NCBI GenBank assembly: GCA_021817415.1
Contig: JAKAUZ010000086.1
Location: forward strand, 1 to 51,493
Length of the DNA stretch: 51,493 bases
Source of the DNA: Thermoplasmata archaeon
GTDB taxonomy: Archaea > Thermoplasmatota > Thermoplasmata > Thermoplasmatales > GCA-001856825
Direction of reading: 5' to 3'
Shown here: positions 25,910 through 33,987 of the stretch, one piece after another
How positions within the stretch are numbered: the first letter of the stretch is position 1
Layout of the letters: every line of letters begins with the position of its first letter
Notes under the pieces: model-generated
The model's input: only the letters and a program-made list of their open reading frames with translations
What the model was told of the DNA's origin: nothing
Databases searched by the model: none
Translations under genes and position numbers: made by a program

Positions 25910-28246
25910 TTGCAAGGGCATGTTATAACTGCGGTTCCTGGATCCGGCAAAACACATACGCTTATTGAAAAGTGCTATGAATTGATGGTAAATGAAGGGG
26001 TGGACAATGTCGTTGCAATAACATTCACAGAAAGAGCAGCAAGCCAGCTGATGAGCAGACTGAAAGAGAAAGCAAAGTCGAACAACAACATCGATCTCCT
26101 TAAAAAGCTGCCCGATTCGAAAGTGGGCACGATACATAACTTCTGTTCCACCATACTGAGGGATTATGGTGAAATGGTTGGCCTGCCAAGGAACTTCGTT
26201 GTTATGGACGACATTGAATCTTTCTATTTCATGGAGAAGGTAGTCAGGGAATATCTGATTTCGATCCAGGAGCTTCAAACGACCAGCCAGTGGAAGAACC
26301 TTCAGATAGTAGAAGAATTGTTCGGGGTAGATATTGAGGACATCATAAGGTGGATCACCGACATCATGGATTCGCATCGTGGGTATTTCACGAGGATGAT
26401 CCTTACGGAAAATTCCTTTTACTCCAAATTAAGCACGGATTCTTTCACAAAGGACGTGATGAAGGAAATATTGTCAAGATTCACGCTATCCATAATACCG
26501 TATCTTACACCCATCATTCAGGGATTAGTAAATCATTATCAGGAATTGAAAAGAGTCAAAGGGCTTCAGGATTTTGACGATCTTCTCATATATTCATTGA
26601 AAGTCTCCAGAAAAATTGGTAAAGAGTTAGCAGAAAGATACAGATTTGTCCTTATTGATGAGTTCCAGGATACAGACGAGGTGCAGGTAGAGATCTTCAA
26701 GAATTTCCTCGAAAATGGGTCCTTCGTTTTTACTGTTGGAGATCCGTTTCAGAGCATTTACTCATTTAGAGGAGCGCACCCTGAAGCCCAGGAGGAACTG
26801 AGTAATTTGATAGATTCTAGAAGCGCGATGGATGAGAACAGAAGGAGCAGACCAAAATTGATAGAATTCTACAACCGACTTTTTCCTCCGGCATTAGGCA
26901 GCATTAAGATGAAGGCGTACAATACCGGAGAAGGAGCAGTATCTATCTTTGCTCCGGATGACTTGTTCCCAATGATAGCCGAAATAGTGAAGGAAAAAAT
27001 CAGGAAAGGGACTAAACCTGGTGAAATAGCTATCCTCTCTCGAACGGCCACAGGATTCCTCAAACTAAAGCGGCATCTGAGGGATGAAGGGATTGAAACG
27101 GTAACTGTTTCTGGAGAGTCTATAATGAAATCTCAGGAGGGCCTTGACATTTACAATTTATTGAGATATCTCGCTGACCCTGGCGACAAAGTTGCACTGA
27201 TCGGAATACTCTTCTCGCCGCTTTTCAATTACGATGTCACTCAGGTGTTCTTCAACAAGTATGACCTCGACAGGATAGTCGGAGAAAAGTTGGGAAAATA
27301 CAGGGAAATGCTCAACAGCGAAAGAATTGAATTTGTAGTGCAATCTATATTGATAAATGAAGGATATTTCGTACCCCAAGAAAATGATGCACAATCTTAT
27401 GAAAAAAACGATCGCATCTGGAGAATCATAACAATGCTTTCGTCATTCGTAGATATCTATGGCGGGGGCATTTATGATGTCATCAAATGGTTTGAGAACG
27501 TGAAGGAAAGCAGGGACAGCGGACCCATCGATGACGTCCTTGAAGATGATACAAGGGTCAAAATAATGACTATTCACCAGGCAAAGGGACTCGAGTTCAA
27601 TTCGGTGATAGTTTTTGGGCTTGATTCCGGTCGGGATAATGAAAAATACTTCGTGGACCCTGCCCTTGGTCTCATAATCAAGAAAAACTTTGGCTTCTTC
27701 AATTCTCCTTCAAGAAAGATTATTGATGCATCAAATAGATCCAAATATCTGAATGCGGAAGAGAGGAGGATAATGTACGTTGCCTTCACGAGGGCAAAAG
27801 AAGAACTGGACATCTTGATCGAAAGGAGCCAGCTTCTTAGTGAGAAGCAATGTGACAAGGATGAAACTACTTTGTCCATCCTTCAGAGGGCGTTTAAGTT
27901 CTTCAACGGGCAATCAGAGCAGGAGATCAGGGGCACACTTGCCACGTATGGAATTAATAATGAACCCTTTAAAAAAACTCCGCCGCTGACAAGGGAAAAC
28001 AGCCAATTAATGGGCATCAGTTTGGAACAACCCATTCCCCCTGATGAAAAGGGTTCAGATGATAGATTAAATTCCATGATCATAAGGGAATTTGTCAATT
28101 CTCGGGGAGAGAAGATCGGCCAGTTCCGGGTCGCAACGAAGGGAGGGCTGGTAACGACAACCGACAAGGGAACAATAATCTACGAAAAAGAAAAAGTGAA
28201 GGGAGCCTACTTTGTAGAGGAGGGTAAAGTAGAATTTATTATCTAA
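25910..28246 (+). CDS. UvrD/AddA-like superfamily 1 helicase
   Basis: A 778-residue SF1A helicase. Motif I is ITAVPGSGKTHT (6-17), Ia is AITFTERAASQL, II is LIDEFQDTDEVQ, III is VGDPFQSIYSFRGA, IV-V include IMTIHQAKGLEF, and VI is MYVAFTRAKEELDIL. It resembles the helicase part of AddA/RecB but stops short of a C-terminal nuclease domain; the tail (about 660-778) lacks PD-(D/E)XK residues. Start TTG at 25910. Tight pairing with the AddB-like gene indicates a heterodimeric resection machine with a single nuclease. T-rich DNA follows the stop, then tRNA-Glu. Confidence 0.88.
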   Translation: MQGHVITAVPGSGKTHTLIEKCYELMVNEGVDNVVAITFTERAASQLMSRLKEKAKSNNNIDLLKKLPDSKVGTIHNFCSTILRDYGEMVGLPRNFVVMDDIESFYFMEKVVREYLISIQELQTTSQWKNLQIVEELFGVDIEDIIRWITDIMDSHRGYFTRMILTENSFYSKLSTDSFTKDVMKEILSRFTLSIIPYLTPIIQGLVNHYQELKRVKGLQDFDDLLIYSLKVSRKIGKELAERYRFVLIDEFQDTDEVQVEIFKNFLENGSFVFTVGDPFQSIYSFRGAHPEAQEELSNLIDSRSAMDENRRSRPKLIEFYNRLFPPALGSIKMKAYNTGEGAVSIFAPDDLFPMIAEIVKEKIRKGTKPGEIAILSRTATGFLKLKRHLRDEGIETVTVSGESIMKSQEGLDIYNLLRYLADPGDKVALIGILFSPLFNYDVTQVFFNKYDLDRIVGEKLGKYREMLNSERIEFVVQSILINEGYFVPQENDAQSYEKNDRIWRIITMLSSFVDIYGGGIYDVIKWFENVKESRDSGPIDDVLEDDTRVKIMTIHQAKGLEFNSVIVFGLDSGRDNEKYFVDPALGLIIKKNFGFFNSPSRKIIDASNRSKYLNAEERRIMYVAFTRAKEELDILIERSQLLSEKQCDKDETTLSILQRAFKFFNGQSEQEIRGTLATYGINNEPFKKTPPLTRENSQLMGISLEQPIPPDEKGSDDRLNSMIIREFVNSRGEKIGQFRVATKGGLVTTTDKGTIIYEKEKVKGAYFVEEGKVEFII

Positions 28247-28254
28247 AAGAGAAA

Positions 28255-28265
28255 TTTTTATATTA
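28255..28265 (+). promoter_or_regulatory. TATA-like element for tRNA-Glu
   Basis: TTTTTATATTAA lies about 20-30 nt before the first base of the tRNA, as expected for an archaeal promoter. The same T-run may help terminate the upstream helicase transcript. Confidence 0.4.
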
Positions 28266-28283
28266 ACGTCTGATAAGCCCTAA

Positions 28284-28358
28284 GCTCCGGTGGTGTAGAC
28301 CGGCCAAGCATATGGGGCTCTCAATCCCACGACCCGGGTCCAAATCCCGGCCGGAGCA
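28284..28358 (+). tRNA. tRNA-Glu (anticodon CTC)
   Basis: A 75-nt cloverleaf. Acceptor GCTCCGG pairs with CCGGAGC plus discriminator A. The D arm is GTGTAGACCGGCCAAGCAT. Anticodon stem TGGGG/TCCCA encloses loop CTCTCAA with anticodon CTC, reading GAG. The T stem is CCGGG/CCCGG. The T loop reads TCCAAAT rather than TTCAAAT/TTCGAAT, so position 55 is C instead of U. No CCA and no intron. Confidence 0.93.
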
Positions 28359-28485
28359 TAGTCAATTCTACCCATAACAGGTTATTTTTGACCAGATAAA
28401 TCCCCCCAATTATTTACATTAAATACTTTACATTGAACACGGAGTTCCGATCTTTAGAAATCTGCGTTTTTGGAAGGAGCTAATC

Positions 28486-29091
28486 TCATATGTACTTGAG
28501 GATTACGGCAGTCAGTATCAGTATTGCTCCCATAACAAAATCAACGTACCTCGATGGGATTCTTTCAATTACCTTTGAGAATCCTCCTGACGCTGCTAGA
28601 ACAACTACCGGCAGTGTTACTCCGCTTACTATTGTGAACATTATCAATATCGATCCAAGTTGAACCACGTTAAGCTGAACCCCTGTGATCATTATTGGAA
28701 GGAGAGCGAGATCCGGGAAGACGCTTATCCCCAGGGCAGTCCAGATTGAAACATTCTCCTTTTCTTCACGGTTGCTGCTTTCAAAATATCCATTTAGGAT
28801 GAAGTAAATTCCGACAACGATGAGTAGGACAATTCCGCCGTCATACAGGTATGAAAGATAATGCCCTATCAGCAGAATCCCTGTTGTTAAAGCAGCGAGT
28901 GCAACAACCATTGAGGTCATTGCATGAAGAAATCCCAATAAGGAAGATATTGTGTATTTTTTTCTGGCAGAGAATTTTCTGGCTGAAGATACCGCCATCA
29001 AAGGGAGCCAGTGGTCGGGCGCAAGCATGTGTAAAGCAGCTAGTAATACCGTGCCCCCCAGCAATATCACAAAAAGGCTCATTTCAGTCAT
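28486..29091 (-). CDS. Polytopic membrane protein, metal-transporter-like (NicO/UreH type)
   Basis: A 201-residue protein with about six transmembrane helices. The first helix carries LHMLAPDHWLPLM (20-32), an HxxxxDH signature resembling nickel/cobalt permeases and NicO/UreH-type exporters. GFLHAMTSM supplies another conserved His in the next helix. It may export or import a divalent metal; direction and substrate cannot be told. The start ATG is at 29091 with alternatives close by. It stands alone, divergent from the ABC transporter genes. Confidence 0.65.
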   Translation of the reverse strand: MTEMSLFVILLGGTVLLAALHMLAPDHWLPLMAVSSARKFSARKKYTISSLLGFLHAMTSMVVALAALTTGILLIGHYLSYLYDGGIVLLIVVGIYFILNGYFESSNREEKENVSIWTALGISVFPDLALLPIMITGVQLNVVQLGSILIMFTIVSGVTLPVVVLAASGGFSKVIERIPSRYVDFVMGAILILTAVILKYI

Positions 29092-29291
29092 GAGTACTTA
29101 CTCCTATATAATCGGTTTATGATAGTTAAGACAAATGACTGAACCTTATTTGTTCTGGTAACTCTTTCCAGGGTAGAAAGAAGATAAAAGCGCGTTAATG
29201 TCAAGGTGATGGCCAGAACTGAATCAAAACAATGGAACAACTATATATTTCAGCTCACTATTTAGGCCAAAAATCCCGTGGAGGCAAATTA

Positions 29292-30209
29292 ATGATAGAT
29301 ATAAACCAGGTAACTAAGATCTATAGCAAAGGGTCCTTACCAGCCGTAGACGGCCTTTCTTTGCAGATCAGGCCAGGACAGATAACAGGCCTCGTCGGAC
29401 TTAACGGAGCAGGGAAAACAACTACAATCAGGATGGCAGCTGGAATAATTCTACCAACATCAGGAAAAATAAAGGTCGATGAGCACGACATAGTTCATGA
29501 AAAAGTCAAAGCAGCAAGATCAATCGGATGGGTTCCAGAATTCCCGAACTTTGAACCAAACGCAAAACCTCTTGCACTCATGAAATACTATGGGGGATTT
29601 TATCAGCTAAAAGGAGAGGATCTGGACAAGAGAGCAAGAGACCTCCTCGAAAAGGTTGGGCTTTCCAATGACCTCAGGAAAAAATTAAGGGAGTACTCGC
29701 AGGGGATGAAGAAAAGATTTGCGATTGCAGAATCACTGATTGGGGACCCTGCGAATGTAATGTTTGATGAAACGCTCAATGGACTTGACCCTGAGGGAGT
29801 TAGATTTGTAAGAAATTTAATTCTTGACATGAAAAAGGAAGGGAAAGCTGTTATGCTTTCTTCTCATATCCTGAGCGAGATAGAGAATGTCGCTGATGAT
29901 GTAGCCATTATCTATAAAGGAAGGAAGATCAAATCGCTGGTGAGAGATGATTTTAAGACTCTGGGTAAAATGATAATCCACATAAAAGTAGCTAACAAAG
30001 ACCAAAACATAAGGCCCCTCCTGGAAAGGTTTGGTGTCATAGAAGACGATTCAGATGAGATTCTATTGACTGACCTTAAAATAGACGAGGGGTCTCTAAA
30101 CGAAATTCTTGAAGTGCTGGTAACAAATAAGTATAAAGTCACCAGATTTGACCCTGTAGGGGAATCTTTGGAAGAATACTTCTTCAAGCTAATGGGTGAT
30201 CAGAAATGA
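29292..30209 (+). CDS. ABC transporter ATP-binding protein (ABC-2 exporter type)
   Basis: A 305-residue ATPase of the drug/bacteriocin/sodium exporter class. It has Walker A VGLNGAGKTTTIR (35-47), a Q-loop-like segment (GWVPEFPN), signature YSQGMKKRFAIAES, Walker B NVMFDETLNGLDPEG (with T-L in place of the usual P-T), and the switch His in SSHILSEIE. A C-terminal extension of about 80 residues resembles the DUF4162 domain of this class. ATG 29292 is supported by GGAGG at 29280-29284; an earlier ATG at 29232 adds residues without family character. It overlaps the permease gene by 4 nt. Confidence 0.92.
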   Translation: MIDINQVTKIYSKGSLPAVDGLSLQIRPGQITGLVGLNGAGKTTTIRMAAGIILPTSGKIKVDEHDIVHEKVKAARSIGWVPEFPNFEPNAKPLALMKYYGGFYQLKGEDLDKRARDLLEKVGLSNDLRKKLREYSQGMKKRFAIAESLIGDPANVMFDETLNGLDPEGVRFVRNLILDMKKEGKAVMLSSHILSEIENVADDVAIIYKGRKIKSLVRDDFKTLGKMIIHIKVANKDQNIRPLLERFGVIEDDSDEILLTDLKIDEGSLNEILEVLVTNKYKVTRFDPVGESLEEYFFKLMGDQK

Positions 30210-31663
30210 AGCCAATTTTTTACGAAATAGAGAGGAACCTGAGAAGCAAATTCATTTTATTCATGGTAGTTGCAATTGTTGGCCTCACTTCACTCCTGGC
30301 ATACGAGAGTTCGGTTTCGTTTACAAGTCGTTCCGTTTTCCAACACGACAGTTTCGAATCCGGCTATTATGTTAATGGAAGCAGTATGACGCTAGTTTTC
30401 TATGCCTACAATCAATATGGAAATCCTGCAAAGGATGCAACGGTACAATTTACATATAACAACATCACTTACACTCCTACTTTTGATTCAAGGGGAATAG
30501 CCAAATCAACATTCACAATTGACACCAACAAGATGGTTGAGATAAATGACTCTTTCTCTTACTCGTCCCTAGGCACTTCATATTCCCAAGGTGGGGCACT
30601 ACTGATCAACCCAGAAATAAACTATTCGGGATACAGCGTACAGGAAGGAGTAGTCGAACGTTCCAATTCCAGCAATTATGGATTCATTGTTATGTACGTT
30701 GGACCTAATGATACTTCAATGCCTCCTTCCGTAATTTATCTAGGAAACTCGACTTCTAAGACCATCCCAATAGTGCCCATGAATAATCATTCATTTGAAT
30801 TCAACATGTCCGGTGCCATTGTTGAAACATTTTTCCCGACTGTCACGATTAGTCAGGAGAATAATACTTATGTTCTATGGATCGAAAATAAATCTGGTGC
30901 AATACAGAGAATAGATGCATACGGGGCGGAATCAAATTTTACATTGGTCGGGCATTTTTCCACTTACACCCCGATCACAACTTCCAGAGTTCAGAATCTG
31001 GTTTTTTCCGATGTATCAACAATTCTTGGGCTCTTTATCCCAATATTGGGTATATTCGCAGCCTACCTGACATACGGCAAAGATAGGACAAGTGGTGTGC
31101 TGGAGTCTGTTCTTAAGAGGCCTGTGACAAGAGGAAGTTTGATTTCAACTAGATTTGCAGCAAATGCAATGGCAATTGGTGGAGCAATAGCGCTTTCAGT
31201 AATCTTCTCAGACTTGATCATGTACCATTACCTTGGTGTTTTTATGACCGGTGGATTCGTGACAGAGATATTCTGGACTTTCTTAATCCAGGGAATAGCC
31301 TTCATTGCTCTGGTCTACATGGCATCCCATATCGTAAAGTCACAGGGTGCGTTACTTGGTATTTCCATCGCTCTGTTCATAGTTTTTGATCTGTTCTGGG
31401 GAGTTTTCCCTGTCATCACTTCTCTGATCCTTGGAATCCCACTAGGAAGCAGTGACTATGCTGTACTTGCGACCAGATTTGACTTCGCGAGTCCTTCTGG
31501 CTATGGTTCGTTGATGCAGATTTTAGTGACCAACACAGCTAGCGGACTCCCTGTTGCTCCTGCTAGCCTCGGAGTAACGTGGGCATCATTCATCCTGACA
31601 GGGATCCTGTGGAGTATGGTACCTTTCGTATTTGCTTATTATCTGGCGAGAACCAGGGACTGA
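30206..31663 (+). CDS. ABC-2 type permease with large extracytoplasmic domain
   Basis: A 485-residue membrane subunit. TM1 is at about 14-30 (FILFMVVAIVGLTSLLAY). A long extracytoplasmic segment (about 31-255) follows that looks beta-rich and Ig-like (LVFYAYNQYGNPAKDATVQF) with many NxS/T sites. The remaining helices lie from about 265 to 480, including GLFIPILGIFAAYLTYGKDRTSGVLE, which carries the ABC-2 coupling element. It forms an exporter with the upstream ATPase. The substrate is unknown; the ectodomain may sense or bind something at the surface. Confidence 0.85.
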   Translation: MKPIFYEIERNLRSKFILFMVVAIVGLTSLLAYESSVSFTSRSVFQHDSFESGYYVNGSSMTLVFYAYNQYGNPAKDATVQFTYNNITYTPTFDSRGIAKSTFTIDTNKMVEINDSFSYSSLGTSYSQGGALLINPEINYSGYSVQEGVVERSNSSNYGFIVMYVGPNDTSMPPSVIYLGNSTSKTIPIVPMNNHSFEFNMSGAIVETFFPTVTISQENNTYVLWIENKSGAIQRIDAYGAESNFTLVGHFSTYTPITTSRVQNLVFSDVSTILGLFIPILGIFAAYLTYGKDRTSGVLESVLKRPVTRGSLISTRFAANAMAIGGAIALSVIFSDLIMYHYLGVFMTGGFVTEIFWTFLIQGIAFIALVYMASHIVKSQGALLGISIALFIVFDLFWGVFPVITSLILGIPLGSSDYAVLATRFDFASPSGYGSLMQILVTNTASGLPVAPASLGVTWASFILTGILWSMVPFVFAYYLARTRD

Positions 31664-31672
31664 AGCTTATCA

Positions 31673-31698
31673 ATTTTCTTCTTTTTTTAAGTTTTTAT
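31673..31698 (+). terminator. T-rich terminator after the ABC operon
   Basis: TTTTCTTCTTTTTTTAAGTTTTT lies just downstream of the permease stop, a typical archaeal oligo-T terminator. Confidence 0.5.
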
Positions 31699-31803
31699 AT
31701 CTTTATTGGTTCTTCAAACTTGTACCTAAAATCTGTAAATATTTCAGTGATTAAGGTAAATTGATACCGTTAAAATAATTATATTGACCACAATTGAGGT
31801 GCT

Positions 31804-32235
31804 ATGGGGGAGTGTGTCTTCTGTGACATAGCCTCAGGAAAAAAAGATGCGCTGATTCTGTATTCAGACGAGTTCATCATATCAATCATGGATCACAGGC
31901 CCATAAATAAGGGCCACGTTCTTGTGACGCCTAAAAAACACTATAGAGACATTTTCGAAGTACCAGCTGACATACTCTGCAAGGCAACTGAAGTAACAAG
32001 GAGGGTGTCGATAGCAATCAATTCTACTTACCATCCTATGGGGTTGAACATAATAGAGAACAACGGTACGGACGCCGGGCAGACGGTATTCCATTTCCAT
32101 ATTCACCTGATCCCCAGATATGATTCAAAATACAATACCGAACTTGCAAAGGTAGCATGGCATAGGAAAGTCATATCTCCCGAAGAACTTAAGAAGACAA
32201 GAGATGAGATACTTAAGAATATGAATATTCCCTGA
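31804..32235 (+). CDS. HIT-family nucleotide hydrolase
   Basis: A 143-residue histidine-triad protein. CVFCDIASGKK (4-14) is the N-terminal CxxC motif, HRPINKGHVLVTPKKHY precedes the active site, and HFHIHLIPRY (97, 99, 101) is the triad itself. Hydrolyses nucleoside phosphoramidates, AMP-lysine or dinucleoside polyphosphates. GAGGTG at 31797-31802 is the ribosome-binding site. First of three genes transcribed together with the TIM-barrel protein and a SIS isomerase. Confidence 0.92.
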   Translation: MGECVFCDIASGKKDALILYSDEFIISIMDHRPINKGHVLVTPKKHYRDIFEVPADILCKATEVTRRVSIAINSTYHPMGLNIIENNGTDAGQTVFHFHIHLIPRYDSKYNTELAKVAWHRKVISPEELKKTRDEILKNMNIP

Positions 32236-32282
32236 AAATAATTCAAAAGGTTTTTTATGCCTTAAAGTATAAAGAATGAGTT

Positions 32283-33296
32283 ATGTATAGATTTGGTATT
32301 GCAGGCATTCCTCTTGGTTCAAAGGGAAGAACTGTTAAAGATGCCGTCGAAAATACTTTTCAACTTGGTTTGAATAGGATTGAAATACAGCTCTTTAGAA
32401 TCAGCGTTCAGGAAAGGGAAATGAGGGATTTTGTGGGCCAGAACCCTAAAGAGCTTGATGAGGTACTGCTTGTTGACCTACTGAGGGGGAATGAGGAGGG
32501 AAATTTTGAATCAATTGGAATAAACAACACCATTGAAGAGGATGATATTGGAATAGAGCTATTCTGGAGCATGGCAAGGGATTATAAGGAGGTAAGCTTG
32601 GCACGGGATATTGCAAAGGAACTCGACGTCAAAATTACATTACATACCCCATACTACGTTGACTTTTCGAATGACGCGAAACTAATATCGGATTCAGTTC
32701 AGCATACAATCTGGGGCGGTGTCATAGCTGATGCGCTGGATAGTGAATTCGTAATTACCCACCTTGGTCTAGTTCAAGGTGACAGAAAGAAGGGACTCCA
32801 AAAAATAGGGAAAACGTTGAAGGAAGTTGTGACAAGATATAAAGGACTTGGAATCAAAAGCACACTCTGCGTGGAAAATTCTGGGAAACCTGAAGTATAC
32901 GGGAGCGAAGAGGACATAGATTATTTGCAAAAGAACGTAAAGGGAATTTCGAGCGTAACGAACATTTCTCACATCTATTCAATGCAAAGGGACTCTTTAA
33001 TTGAACCTGAAGATTTCTCAACAATAGTCGAAAGGACAAAGAAAAAGAATCGCCCAATGTATTTTGAATTCTCTGGCGTGGAATTCCTTGATAATGGAGA
33101 ATATCGCATTACTCCGATAAAGAGAGGTAACCTAAAATTCGAGCCATTTGCTGATGCGATCGCGGATATCGATGATGAACTGTCGGTCATTTCGTTCTCT
33201 CCACTCCTGGAGCACGATGCACTCTACATGAAAGTAATTTTTGAACGAAGTATCCTGAAGAAAATAGGGAAAGTGGTGAAACCACTTCCACAATGA
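32283..33296 (+). CDS. Endonuclease IV-like TIM-barrel protein with altered metal site
   Basis: A 337-residue protein of the AP endonuclease 2/xylose isomerase-like TIM-barrel fold. Several endonuclease IV positions can be matched: LHTPYYV (His121), VITHLG (His160), CVENSG (Glu198), VTNISHIY (His230, with Asn227 where Asp is usual) and SPLLEHDAL (Glu310). But the segment that in archaeal Nfo homologues reads like HFSGIE...KKHxPL here reads YFEFSGVEF...YRITPI, so two expected histidines seem lost. It may be a divergent or inactive repair enzyme, or act on another substrate. Between a HIT gene and a sugar-isomerase gene. Confidence 0.75.
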   Translation: MYRFGIAGIPLGSKGRTVKDAVENTFQLGLNRIEIQLFRISVQEREMRDFVGQNPKELDEVLLVDLLRGNEEGNFESIGINNTIEEDDIGIELFWSMARDYKEVSLARDIAKELDVKITLHTPYYVDFSNDAKLISDSVQHTIWGGVIADALDSEFVITHLGLVQGDRKKGLQKIGKTLKEVVTRYKGLGIKSTLCVENSGKPEVYGSEEDIDYLQKNVKGISSVTNISHIYSMQRDSLIEPEDFSTIVERTKKKNRPMYFEFSGVEFLDNGEYRITPIKRGNLKFEPFADAIADIDDELSVISFSPLLEHDALYMKVIFERSILKKIGKVVKPLPQ

Positions 33297-33332
33297 GAAT
33301 TGTTTATTAATATTGAGAGGTTAGACGGAATC

Positions 33333-33869
33333 ATGGGAACAGTTGCGGAGTCCCTGAATTATATTATGGAGAATTTTTCCAACCTGAGGTCAGTGGATGA
33401 AGAATTGATAGAGAGGATATGCAACATTCTCCTGTCCAGCCAGAGCATATTCGTTTACGGAGTAGGAAGGTCTGGTATTATAGGGCGCACATTCACGATG
33501 AGACTAGTTCAGCTTGGCCTCAAAGCATATTTTGTTGGTGAAACGATAACTCCTGTCGTAGGCAACAAGGACGTAGTTATTCTTATATCAGGCACAGGCG
33601 AAACACAGGGCACCTTGCTTGTGGCACAGATATCCAAGAGGGTCAATGCAAAAGTGGTATCCATAACGGCGGAGAGGGAAAGCCCCCTTTCCAAGATTAG
33701 CGATTTCACTATTCTTCTCAAGGTAAATAAATCTTCGGATCTCGCACCACTAGGAACGTTATTCGAACTTTCAACAATTACGCTGTTCGATGCTATGGTC
33801 GCGCTTTTAATGAAGATGAATAAGGAGACAGAAGAGGATCTTAGGAAGAGACACGCAATCTGGCTTTGA
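33333..33869 (+). CDS. SIS-domain sugar-phosphate isomerase (6-phospho-3-hexuloisomerase-like)
   Basis: A 178-residue SIS protein. SIFVYGVGRSGIIGRTFTMRL (about 34-54) holds the phosphosugar-binding GxGxS motif, and ISGTGETQGTLL (about 87-98) and SITAERESPLSKI are the other SIS blocks. The length and the pattern VKSITAxxxSPLA match PHI/YckF enzymes, which interconvert hexulose-6-phosphate and fructose-6-phosphate; archaea use this in reverse to make ribulose-5-phosphate. No hexulose-phosphate synthase is beside it. I chose ATG 33333 over an earlier TTG (33300) that lacks family character. Confidence 0.85.
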   Translation: MGTVAESLNYIMENFSNLRSVDEELIERICNILLSSQSIFVYGVGRSGIIGRTFTMRLVQLGLKAYFVGETITPVVGNKDVVILISGTGETQGTLLVAQISKRVNAKVVSITAERESPLSKISDFTILLKVNKSSDLAPLGTLFELSTITLFDAMVALLMKMNKETEEDLRKRHAIWL

Positions 33870-33947
33870 ACTGATTAGGACTGGATAGAAATTGAGAATT
33901 GCACCATAAATCTCGGCTTTACGGAAATTTTGGCAGCAGACAGACCC

Positions 33948-33985
33948 TAAAAATTAATTTATAAAATTAAATGATAAAAAAATAA
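33948..33985 (-). terminator. T-rich terminator after the surface-protein gene
   Basis: Read on the reverse strand, the region after the stop at 33988 is almost all T and A (TTTTTTATCATTTAATTTTATAAATTAATTTTTA in pieces), suited to archaeal oligo-T termination. Confidence 0.5.
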
Positions 33986-33987
33986 GA

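Noticed and set aside
29232-29291. Earlier start of the ABC ATPase
   Set aside because: ATG 29292 has a good GGAGG site and the usual family start; the extension has no matching residues.
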